A stretch of DNA of 5,401 bases from Deltaproteobacteria bacterium (GTDB lineage: Bacteria > Desulfobacterota > GWC2-55-46 > DRQE01). Below, piece after piece: positions 1-5,401 of this stretch (its first letter is position 1; the number at the start of each line of letters is the position of its first letter). The notes beneath the pieces were generated by a model, which saw only the letters and a program-made list of their open reading frames with translations, had not been told where the DNA came from and searched no databases. The translations under genes were made by a program, and so were the position numbers. The DNA lies in contig DRQE01000123.1 in assembly GCA_011371515.1 (NCBI GenBank), positions 1 through 5,401 on the forward strand. The letters are read 5' to 3'.

Positions 1-1
1 C

Positions 2-274
2 CGCCCCGGAGATACCTTCGAGCTTGGCTTTGGTGTGGCATACGCACTCAGCTACAAGTTTGCCCTGAACACCCAGTACCAGCACAGCATAACACTTAAA
101 ACAGCAAAAGACGATGACGAGATAGAGGGCACATTCCTCAATGTGGGTTTCATAAAGCTCGGTGGAGTGTGGGCATGGAGTGAGATGACATCCATGGAAC
201 TGTCCACCACCTTTGGCGTTACAGCTGATGCCCCTGATGTTGTCGTGGAGTCAAGGGTATCATACAGATTCTAA
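2..274 (+). CDS. Outer-membrane beta-barrel protein, C-terminal fragment (possible transporter/MetA-like family)
   Basis: The reading frame is open at the left edge of the window, so this is the last 90 residues of a longer protein. A GTG at 35 could be read as a start, but the frame continues upstream of it with sequence of the same character (PGDTFELGFG), so it is internal. The fragment shows alternating polar/hydrophobic strands rich in Gly, Tyr, Phe and Ser and ends in SRVSYRF. A terminal aromatic residue after an amphipathic strand is the usual signal for BAM-dependent insertion of outer-membrane barrels. The ending with D-A-P-D followed by a last strand resembles putative transporters of the 'MetA pathway of phenol degradation' type (Pfam PF13557), but that assignment is from memory of the pattern and is tentative. 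The next gene follows after 30 bp on the same strand, so the two may be co-transcribed. No link to the leftward corrinoid-type genes can be shown. Confidence 0.75.
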   Translation, partial: RPGDTFELGFGVAYALSYKFALNTQYQHSITLKTAKDDDEIEGTFLNVGFIKLGGVWAWSEMTSMELSTTFGVTADAPDVVVESRVSYRF

Positions 275-287
275 ATCGTCTGACACG

Positions 288-295
288 AAAGGAGG
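288..295 (+). promoter_or_regulatory. Strong ribosome binding site deciding a TTG start
   Basis: AAAGGAGG lies with its GGAGG nine bases before the TTG at 305. An in-frame TAG stop at 299-301 rules out any earlier start. The next in-frame ATG (341) would remove most of the signal peptide, so this site supports the TTG start. Confidence 0.8.
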
Positions 296-304
296 ACATA
301 GAGA

Positions 305-796
305 TTGAGAGTAATAGCTTCTTTATTGATAGTTCTTTTTATGGCAGCCTCAGCAGGTGCAGAGGATGTTACAACGAAGCTTAAGAACAAGGGGCTCAAA
401 GAAGAAATTCTTAAAAACCTCAATGGTGCCTGTCTTAAAGCGGTGGACTTCGACTTCAAGAAAAACCACACATTCTGGCAGAGTGTGTGGAACAAGAACG
501 GAGAGTTCCTTGTGCTCGACTTCCTGCAGGCAACGAAACACTATACCCTTGTGGTGAAACCCCTTGGAAAGAAAAGCTGTGTGACATCACGCACAATCGT
601 GGCTTACTGGACAAACCCGTGTAAGAAGCTGAAAGAAAGATACAAGAACTTCTTCCCAAAGGATACGGTAAAAGTAAGAGAGACTCAGGATATATTCGTA
701 TGGCTCAGCAATAGCCGAGGCACCGACATATATCTATACAAAGCCCCGGGTGGCTGTGTGGAAATCTTCAGAGAAATATACACCATGAAGGACTAA
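305..796 (+). CDS. Small secreted protein of unknown function with four cysteines
   Basis: This 163-residue protein is not one I recognise. It begins with a typical Sec signal peptide: Arg2, a hydrophobic core at about residues 4-13, then Ala-Ser-Ala-Gly-Ala with likely cleavage after Ala19. There is no cysteine at the cleavage site, so it is not an obvious lipoprotein. The mature part is about 144 residues, Lys-rich, mixed alpha/beta in appearance, and contains exactly four cysteines (43, 92, 106, 151), which could form two disulfides in the periplasm. The middle (residues about 57-102) alternates strand-like segments with Trp and Tyr (FWQSVWNKNGEFLVLDF). The TTG start is chosen because an in-frame stop sits immediately upstream, a strong GGAGG lies nine bases before it, and it keeps the whole signal peptide. 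It follows the barrel gene by 30 bp on the same strand, so the two probably share a transcript. It ends just before the convergent stem-loops. That it is a real secreted protein is well supported; its role is unknown. Confidence 0.8.
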   Translation: MRVIASLLIVLFMAASAGAEDVTTKLKNKGLKEEILKNLNGACLKAVDFDFKKNHTFWQSVWNKNGEFLVLDFLQATKHYTLVVKPLGKKSCVTSRTIVAYWTNPCKKLKERYKNFFPKDTVKVRETQDIFVWLSNSRGTDIYLYKAPGGCVEIFREIYTMKD

Positions 797-801
797 TGCC
801 T

Positions 802-829
802 GCTACAGGGGTTGGCTTGCCCCTGTAGC
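802..829. terminator. Perfect 10-bp inverted repeat between convergent genes
   Basis: GCTACAGGGG (802-811) and CCCCTGTAGC (820-829) form a perfect 10-bp stem with an 8-base loop. It lies 5 bases after the stop of the rightward gene and about 10 bases beyond the stop of the leftward gene. No T-run follows on either strand, so it is not a textbook intrinsic terminator. It could act as a bidirectional terminator or as a 3'-end stabiliser. Its right arm overlaps the second hairpin at 825-842, so the two cannot form at once. Confidence 0.55.
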
Positions 830-846
830 CCACCCGGGCTACTTTT
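825..846 (+). terminator. Probable intrinsic terminator for the rightward genes
   Basis: GTAGCCC (825-831), loop ACCC and GGGCTAC (836-842) make a GC-rich 7-bp stem with a tetraloop, followed directly by TTTT (843-846). This is the form of a rho-independent terminator for the rightward transcript, though the T-run is short. It runs into the last sense codon and stop codon of the convergent gene. It shares bases 825-829 with the neighbouring 10-bp stem, so the structures compete. Confidence 0.6.
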
Positions 847-2839
847 CAAGCCTTATCAAAAGCCCCCTGAGTATTCCATCGAATGCATTCCTTATTACCA
901 CGGGAATATCCTTATTGCTCACCAGTGGCTCAACTGTTTCTATGCTTTCTCCTGCTATCTTCTCTGCTATGGTTCTGCACCAGAGCCTGTAGGTGGCAAG
1001 CTCTCCTATAAGCCCATCTTCGTAAGCATCGCTTATTGTAAGGGCTGTCTCCACGAATGAGGCATACTCTGGCTCCATGAGTAAAGCCTCAAGAGAGCTC
1101 AACACCCTGCGCCTGTCCACGCCATCAAAGCCCTCTCCCCTTAAAAGGGCTGAAAGCTCTATGCCTCTTTCCTTAAGTCTCTGGAAAACACTGCGTCCTT
1201 GGGTTATACCATTTTGCCGATAGATTGCCTCTCTTACACCTTTATACACACTATGTGCAATAAGCTCTCCCATCTTTGTGTGTCCACCTGCACTTTCTAT
1301 CTTTACTCCCCTTCCCTCCACAACTATTATGTTATCTGTGCCAGTGCCTGTAGCCTGATTTCTCATAGGACTTTGAGAGCTCCTTATGTCCAGATCCTGA
1401 AGGGCTGCTGTCTTTGCCTCTGTTGCGGTTATTACAGCTCTGCTCATTGCTCTTGCCGATAGCCTCGCATTCGTAAGGATGATTATGTTTATGGTACCCG
1501 GCTCATAGAAACTACCGGTATCCTTTGAGGCACGAAGTGCGTTTGACTTTACCCCCGCGGTTACGAGGGCGTAGACAACGAGGTCTTTGTAAGCCTTCCT
1601 CACTATGGATAGATTGTCCATGTCTGCACCGGTAAAGAGAAAGCTGCTCTCCCTTTCATCCATGCCGATGGCCCTGTACACCTTCTTTCTGAACCTCTTT
1701 AGACCCATCCTGTGTGATAATGTCCAGTTCTGTGGTGGTATGTAGTGATTGCCAACAAACCTTACACCCTCGCGCCATCCTTCAAGGGTGGAAAGCACCC
1801 TCATGGGTTCTTTGAATTCGACTACGAGGGTCTTGTTTGTGAAATCACCAACGAGGCTATGGTCCACGCGAGCACGGAGTATGTAGTCAAGCTCCACACC
1901 TACGGGCTTGGAGCTTAAGAGCCCTTCCTTAAGTACAGGCTTTTCTGCGAACTCATCTGCATAAATGGTTGAGGCAAGCCATGAGACAAAGTAGCCCGCA
2001 TTAACAGAACCACGACATGTAAGCTCACAGGGAAAGAAGAAGATTCTACCCTTTCTTACCGCCTCCACATCCTTCCAGCCTTGCTCGTTCTTTATAATAT
2101 CCATTGCCCTGCTCTTTTTGTTACAGGCGTATATCACCTGCGGGTTGAACTCTATCCACTCTTTCTTTGTAATGCTGACCACCTCGCCGCTTTTTCCTGT
2201 CGTAAGTGGTATGCCACCTGCTGCCCTTATGTAGTCGAGCTGGAAGGAGTCATCTCCGGGAACCATCACCCCGTTTCCCCCCATAATCCTTACAACCCGT
2301 TTTCTCTTCTCCCGAGGTATAGGGCTCAACTTTTTGGCAACAAGCTCTATCTCCTCTTTTATGGCCTTCACCAGCTTTTCTGCCTCACCTTCTTTCTGGA
2401 AGATTCTTCCCACAATCCTTATGTTTCTGTATATGTCCTCTATCGAGTGGGCATTGAGCTCAACAATGGCTGCTCTATCTTTTAGCCTCTCTATTACATC
2501 CCTGTGAATACTGGCAACAAATATCAAGTCTGGCTTGAGGGCTTCTATCTTCTCCACAGACGGATAAAGAAAACCTCCCACGAGTTCCTTCTCTCCGGCA
2601 AGACTATCGTGATAGGTAAGCCCTTTGAGCTCATCCTTTATACCGAGTGCAACCATTATGTCCGTAACCGAAGGCACGAGAGAGACCACCCTCGACGGCT
2701 GCCTGTCTATTACAACCCTTCTACCTGCTCCATCGCTAAAACTTACATGGTAAGAGGAGGCATACAAATGCCCACCGTAAAGAAGTGCTGCAAGAAAACT
2801 CAATGTGAGAATAAAGACTACCCTTTTGGTCTTTTTCAT
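839..2839 (-). CDS. cbiZ: Secreted fusion: BtuF-like binding domain + CbiZ adenosylcobinamide amidohydrolase domain
   Basis: This 666-residue protein joins two corrinoid-related modules. Residues 1 to about 27-29 form a Sec signal peptide: basic KKTKR, a hydrophobic core, then LYASS. Residues about 30-300 look like a class III periplasmic binding protein of the BtuF/siderophore type, with SRVVSLVPSVTDIMVALG near the N-terminus, SVEKIEALKPDLIF (94-107) and GWKDVEAVRKGRI (254-266). Residues about 340-545 match CbiZ (Pfam PF01955), with TAGVKSNALRASKD (427-440), a Thr/Glu/Ala-rich helix, ATGTGTDNIIVV (496-507) and GGHTKMGELIA (518-528). CbiZ cleaves the aminopropanol amide of adenosylcobinamide to give adenosylcobyric acid, allowing salvage or remodelling of corrinoids. 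Residues 546-666 are helical-looking and unassigned. The ATG overlaps the chelatase stop by 4 bp (ATGA) behind a good ribosome binding site. CbiZ is normally cytoplasmic, so the signal peptide is odd and implies a periplasmic enzyme. Domain calls are firm; ligand and location are inferred. Confidence 0.93.
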   Translation of the reverse strand: MKKTKRVVFILTLSFLAALLYGGHLYASSYHVSFSDGAGRRVVIDRQPSRVVSLVPSVTDIMVALGIKDELKGLTYHDSLAGEKELVGGFLYPSVEKIEALKPDLIFVASIHRDVIERLKDRAAIVELNAHSIEDIYRNIRIVGRIFQKEGEAEKLVKAIKEEIELVAKKLSPIPREKRKRVVRIMGGNGVMVPGDDSFQLDYIRAAGGIPLTTGKSGEVVSITKKEWIEFNPQVIYACNKKSRAMDIIKNEQGWKDVEAVRKGRIFFFPCELTCRGSVNAGYFVSWLASTIYADEFAEKPVLKEGLLSSKPVGVELDYILRARVDHSLVGDFTNKTLVVEFKEPMRVLSTLEGWREGVRFVGNHYIPPQNWTLSHRMGLKRFRKKVYRAIGMDERESSFLFTGADMDNLSIVRKAYKDLVVYALVTAGVKSNALRASKDTGSFYEPGTINIIILTNARLSARAMSRAVITATEAKTAALQDLDIRSSQSPMRNQATGTGTDNIIVVEGRGVKIESAGGHTKMGELIAHSVYKGVREAIYRQNGITQGRSVFQRLKERGIELSALLRGEGFDGVDRRRVLSSLEALLMEPEYASFVETALTISDAYEDGLIGELATYRLWCRTIAEKIAGESIETVEPLVSNKDIPVVIRNAFDGILRGLLIRLEK
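842..1204 (-). other. Unassigned ~120-residue C-terminal extension of the BtuF-CbiZ fusion
   Basis: Residues about 546-666 follow the CbiZ domain and are not explained by it. The segment is charged and helix-rich, has no transmembrane stretch, and contains ERGIELSALLRGEGFDG and later YRLWCRTIAEKIAGESIETV with a single cysteine (621). It may be an extra domain for docking or oligomerisation, or a lineage-specific part of the CbiZ fold. I cannot assign it. Confidence 0.5.
1205..1822 (-). other. CbiZ (adenosylcobinamide amidohydrolase) domain
   Basis: These are residues about 340-545 of the fusion protein. The recognised blocks, in order, are NHYIPPQNWTLSHRMG, LFTGADMDNL, TAGVKSNALRASKD, EPGTINIIILTNARLS, the TATEAKTAALQDLDIRSS helix, ATGTGTDNIIVV and GGHTKMGELIAHSVYKGVREAI. 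The order and spacing agree with stand-alone CbiZ proteins, so the domain looks complete. Boundaries are approximate. Confidence 0.88.
1940..2752 (-). other. BtuF-like periplasmic substrate-binding domain
   Basis: These are residues about 30-300 of the fusion protein. It has the two-lobe pattern of cobalamin and iron-siderophore binding proteins of ABC importers: VVSLVPSVTDIMVALG, a first-lobe VEKIEALKPDLIF, a long linking helix (about 133-170), and a second-lobe GWKDVEAVRKGRIFFFP. In E. coli BtuF, acidic residues on each lobe dock to the permease, and Glu residues near 96-99 and 259 here are candidates. No permease or ATPase gene is in the window. A corrinoid ligand is inferred from the fused CbiZ domain. 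Confidence 0.85.
2759..2839 (-). other. Sec signal peptide of the BtuF-CbiZ fusion
   Basis: Residues 1-27 have basic residues at Lys2, Lys3, Lys5 and Arg6, then a hydrophobic core (VVFILTLSFLAALL, 7-20) and a short polar region ending LYA-SS. Cleavage is likely after Ala27 or Ser29. There is no lipobox cysteine. An uncleaved anchor is possible but less likely. Confidence 0.82.
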
Positions 2840-5401
2840 AACCTTCTCCTTCCACCTTTTCTGTAGCCAAGAAATATTAAAAGAAGAAATAGCATAAAGC
2901 CTATTATGAACAGGTAGGGCACAGGTGCAGAGCCTGTTTCTGCGTTTCTTTTCACCTCTTCCATCTCGTAGCCCTCAACGGTCTGTGGCTTCTTTTTCTC
3001 TTTGGACAGGGATTTTCTGTTTTCTTCTCCCGTGGATGTGCTGCCGGCTGTGGTTGTGTTTTTGAATATCCTCTCGAAGGATGCCGCTCTGTCCTTAAGT
3101 GCTGGAACAGACACCATAACGCTTTTTATGAACTCTTTAAGTTTCGGGTTGTTGCACGTGTGGTCACAGCAGGTAAGCCCCACATCTTCCACCGTGTCTG
3201 CATACTCTCTTGCCAGTCTTTCCACCGTACTGGTATCCGCCTTCCAGTAGCCCTTCCTTACTGCCTCGAGCATCCTTGCCACAAAGCTCTGATATGCGTA
3301 GAGGTTACCTGCCTCTTTCATCCTCTGCTTTATGTTAAGCCTGTAGCGGTCGAGCACATAGGTCTCATAGAATGCCTGCCACATGGTATCTCCCACAGCC
3401 TCTGGCACAGTTACCTGCCATCCCCAGAGATACTCCATCAGGTTCGCAAAAAACCGCGCACCTGCATAGCCCTCGCGAAGCATGGAGTCTATCCAGCGCG
3501 GGTTAAGGTAGCGGGTCTGTGTCTCCTTCGTCATAAAACGCTTAAGTGTTTCCTGTCTCATCCTGTCAGGATTTACGAGGTTCGTTATGTAGACCTTCGG
3601 GCTCTTGCCATCTATGGCTCTCACTGTAAGGGCAAGCCCACCGAGGTATTGAAACATATCGTCGTTGTCCATCGTTGCATAGAGGTTGCCCGACACACTG
3701 TGGACCACCATGGAGGTGCCAGAAAGAGCCCGTCTGAAGATGTTCACCCCACCTGCTGTTGCATCTTCACCCCAGAAGCCCTGCCCGTAGAGGTATCCCA
3801 CCCGTCTTAAGAAAAGCTCTGCAAGGCTTTTTTCGTCCTTCCATGAGTCAGACTTTGCCACCGCCTCACTCAATCCTGTCCCATAGGTGCCAGAGCGCTC
3901 GGTAAATATTCTCACCGTGGCAAGCCTTTCTGCAAGCCTCTCTTCTACGCCCTGTTTTATGAGTATCTCCTTGAGTTTCATGGTATGGCTTCTTATCGCG
4001 TTGTCTCTTTCCTTCTGTCGCTTTGCCACAGTGATGGCTCTGTCGAGAAGTGCCATAAGGTTCGGGAATGTGTCCCTGTAAAGTCCTGACGGCACCATAA
4101 TCACATCAACCCGTGGTCTGCCGAGCCTTTCTCTCGGTATGGCTACAACATCAACCACTCTTCCACGTTCATCCCATACAGGCTTCACACCAAGGAGTGC
4201 CATAACCTGTGCCTCCATGATACCCCTGTGTCTTATGGTCTCAACAGCCCACAGGTTTATGCTTATCTTTTGCGGCATGGTGCCGTAATCTTTAAGGTGC
4301 TTCTCTATGAGCTCTTCTGCCATCGTCACACCTTTTCTGTAGGTAGCCTCTGTAGGTATCTTTGATGGGTCGAAGGCATAAAAGTTTCTGCCCGTGGGAA
4401 GAGACTCGGGGGTTCTCACAGGGTCTCCTCCAAGACCTGCCGGTACATATCTACCATTGAGGGCAGCCAAGAGCTGTTCAAGCTCTTCCGTTGCGGAGCG
4501 AAGTATCAGTCCACGATAAAGAGCCTTCTTCTCGTCCACATCTTCTGACGAGCCACCAGCCTCTGCAATTGCAACAGCCGTCCTATCAACCATGTCCCCA
4601 TGGGGTGCCTTCCCAAAGGTATGTAGCCCAAAGGGGGTAAGAGTCTCTCCCATCTCGTCTATGTATGCCTCGATTCTATCGAGCACCTCGCTATCGGCCA
4701 CATCTTTTACCGAAAGAGCCTTCAATATACCAAGCCTTTCTGCAAGCTCTTTGAGCTCCCTCATGGTTTCATCCAAAGAGGTGGTGCCAAGTGCAAGGGC
4801 GTTTCTGTAGTCGTTCAAGAGTTCTTTAAGCCTTCTAACATCGGGGTTCAGTCCTGCTCTGTCAAAGGGTGGCGTCATGTGGTCTATAACAACTGCCATG
4901 CCCCGCCTTTTTGCCTGAAGCCCCTCGCCAACATCGTCCACTATGTATGGGTATATAACGGGGGTGTGCTGGGTCAACACATCTGGTGGGTCGCTTTCTG
5001 AAAGCCCCATCTCTTTACCCGGAAGCCACTCGTGGGTGCCATGGGTTCCAAGGTGTATTATGGCGTCTGCCCTGAATGCCTTCATGAGATAGAGATAAAA
5101 GGCTATGTATTGATGATGTGGTGGGAGTTCCGCAGAGTGGTAAAGTTTTTCTACATCCTGAAGCCAGCCCCTTGCAGGCTGGGGTGCAAGTATTATGTTG
5201 CCATACCTGATAATGGGTAACACAATGTAGTCCTTTCCATCTTTCTTCCACATCATTATGGTGCCATCTTCAGGTCTGCCCCACTTTTTTAAGACCTCTT
5301 CTCTGAACCTCTCTGGAAGCTCACCGAACCAGCGCGAGTACTCCTCAACAGGAATCAATACAGCCTTGCCGGATGCCACAAGGCGGGATAGCTCTCCTGC
5401 C
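2836..5401 (-). CDS. cobN: CobN/BchH-family chelatase large subunit with C-terminal membrane anchor (5' end outside window)
   Basis: The last 854 codons of a protein of the CobN/ChlH/HmuS family are present, and the frame stays open through the right edge (AGELSRLVASGKAV...). A GTG at 5379 is internal, not a start. CobN proteins are usually about 1,200-1,300 residues, so roughly the first third is missing. Numbering from that GTG: GNIILAPQPARGW at 60-72; the family signature HLGTHGTHEWLPGK at 109-122; TPFGLHTFGKAP at 248-259; GRNFYAFDPSKIPT at 330-343; a SGTYGTGLSE segment near 496; DNDDMFQYLGGLA near 571; GLTCCDHTCNNPKL at 734-747. The family binds tetrapyrroles and inserts, or in HmuS is reported to remove, the central metal. 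Most CobN proteins end soon after the Cys/His motif. This one adds a polar linker (about 770-819), one transmembrane helix (820-839) and an Arg/Lys tail. Family is certain; cobalt insertion, cobalt removal and heme dechelation cannot be separated here. CobS/CobT or ChlI/ChlD-type partners are not in the window. Confidence 0.93.
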   Translation of the reverse strand, partial: AGELSRLVASGKAVLIPVEEYSRWFGELPERFREEVLKKWGRPEDGTIMMWKKDGKDYIVLPIIRYGNIILAPQPARGWLQDVEKLYHSAELPPHHQYIAFYLYLMKAFRADAIIHLGTHGTHEWLPGKEMGLSESDPPDVLTQHTPVIYPYIVDDVGEGLQAKRRGMAVVIDHMTPPFDRAGLNPDVRRLKELLNDYRNALALGTTSLDETMRELKELAERLGILKALSVKDVADSEVLDRIEAYIDEMGETLTPFGLHTFGKAPHGDMVDRTAVAIAEAGGSSEDVDEKKALYRGLILRSATEELEQLLAALNGRYVPAGLGGDPVRTPESLPTGRNFYAFDPSKIPTEATYRKGVTMAEELIEKHLKDYGTMPQKISINLWAVETIRHRGIMEAQVMALLGVKPVWDERGRVVDVVAIPRERLGRPRVDVIMVPSGLYRDTFPNLMALLDRAITVAKRQKERDNAIRSHTMKLKEILIKQGVEERLAERLATVRIFTERSGTYGTGLSEAVAKSDSWKDEKSLAELFLRRVGYLYGQGFWGEDATAGGVNIFRRALSGTSMVVHSVSGNLYATMDNDDMFQYLGGLALTVRAIDGKSPKVYITNLVNPDRMRQETLKRFMTKETQTRYLNPRWIDSMLREGYAGARFFANLMEYLWGWQVTVPEAVGDTMWQAFYETYVLDRYRLNIKQRMKEAGNLYAYQSFVARMLEAVRKGYWKADTSTVERLAREYADTVEDVGLTCCDHTCNNPKLKEFIKSVMVSVPALKDRAASFERIFKNTTTAGSTSTGEENRKSLSKEKKKPQTVEGYEMEEVKRNAETGSAPVPYLFIIGFMLFLLLIFLGYRKGGRRRL
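2846..2852 (-). promoter_or_regulatory. Ribosome binding site inside the chelatase 3' end
   Basis: On the leftward strand GAAGGAG sits six bases before the ATG of the BtuF-CbiZ gene, within the last codons of the chelatase gene. Together with the 4-bp ATGA stop/start overlap at 2836-2839 it points to translational coupling of the two genes. Confidence 0.8.
2863..2922 (-). other. C-terminal transmembrane anchor of the CobN-like protein
   Basis: Residues about 820-839 (VPYLFIIGFMLFLLLIFLGY) form a single strongly hydrophobic helix, followed by RKGGRRRL at the extreme C-terminus. By the positive-inside rule the basic tail would be cytoplasmic and the large catalytic part outside. It is preceded by a low-complexity linker rich in Thr, Ser, Lys and Glu. 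Confidence 0.85.
5014..5055 (-). other. CobN/BchH family signature motif
   Basis: The codons for HLGTHGTHEWLPGK lie here. This His/Gly/Glu-rich block (compare the HFGTHG...E..PGK form in CobN) is a hallmark of the chelatase large subunit and lies in its active-site region. His and Glu residues are intact, which argues against a decayed gene. Confidence 0.85.

Noticed and set aside
35..274. GTG at 35 as the start of a small 79-residue protein
   Set aside because: The frame is open to the window edge and upstream codons continue the same beta-barrel-like pattern, so the gene begins outside the window.
271..495. Leftward frame opposite the small secreted protein gene
   Set aside because: The rightward frame has a signal peptide, a good ribosome binding site and a balanced composition. 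The leftward frame has none of these.
797..838. Cobalamin riboswitch or promoter controlling the leftward genes
   Set aside because: This gap is at the 3' ends of both gene pairs. Any riboswitch for the leftward genes would lie to the right of the window, and none of its conserved elements is seen within it.
2081..2485. 134-codon open frame on the + strand
   Set aside because: It is antisense to the binding domain of the fusion gene, has no supporting ribosome binding site that I could see, and gives an unlikely Cys/Tyr-rich product.
839..2839. Fusion as an artefact of a lost stop codon between two genes
   Set aside because: The frame is continuous with no leftover start, ribosome binding site or non-coding spacer between residues 300 and 340, and both domains are intact, so a real fusion is the simpler reading.
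2504..2866. 120-codon open frame on the + strand across the chelatase/fusion junction
   Set aside because: It is antisense to well-supported coding sequence on both sides of the 4-bp overlap; its product has no recognisable features.
3160..3810. 216-codon open frame on the + strand
   Set aside because: It lies wholly inside the chelatase gene on the other strand, whose product shows clear family motifs throughout. The + frame translates to a Cys/His-rich product without recognisable domains.
5377..5379. GTG as the start of the chelatase gene
   Set aside because: The frame continues to the right edge with AGELSRL, which fits the family, and a start here would remove about a third of a CobN-type protein.

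Overview
The window is gene-dense and bacterial, and looks Gram-negative: one product ends like an outer-membrane beta-barrel and two others carry Sec-type signal peptides. Base composition is near balanced. AGG/AGA arginine and ATA isoleucine codons are frequent, a style common in thermophilic or Nitrospirota/Desulfobacterota-like lineages, but the sequence alone does not fix the taxon.

Layout: two genes run rightward at the left edge. These are the 3' end of an outer-membrane beta-barrel gene (2-274) and a small secreted four-cysteine protein of unknown function (305-796, TTG start with a strong ribosome binding site). Two large genes run leftward and converge on them. The right-hand one (2836 to beyond 5401) is the C-terminal two thirds or so of a CobN/BchH-type chelatase large subunit with an unusual C-terminal transmembrane anchor. 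It overlaps by 4 bp (ATGA) a gene at 839-2839 for a signal-peptide-bearing fusion of a BtuF-like corrinoid/siderophore-binding domain and a CbiZ adenosylcobinamide amidohydrolase domain, plus about 120 residues of unassigned C-terminal sequence. The 42-bp convergent gap holds two overlapping, mutually exclusive stem-loops, one with a T-run that fits a terminator for the rightward genes. There is no other non-coding stretch of note, and no RNA gene, mobile element or CRISPR array.

How the genes may work together: the coupled leftward pair looks like a tetrapyrrole (most likely corrinoid) acquisition and processing unit. Its topology is the striking point. The amidohydrolase domain sits behind a signal peptide, and the chelatase tail reads as catalytic domain outside, basic tail inside. 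If both are right, side-chain removal and metal insertion or removal would happen on the periplasmic face of the inner membrane, before or during import, rather than in the cytoplasm where CbiZ and CobN are usually placed. This is inference; the N-terminus of the chelatase lies outside the window.
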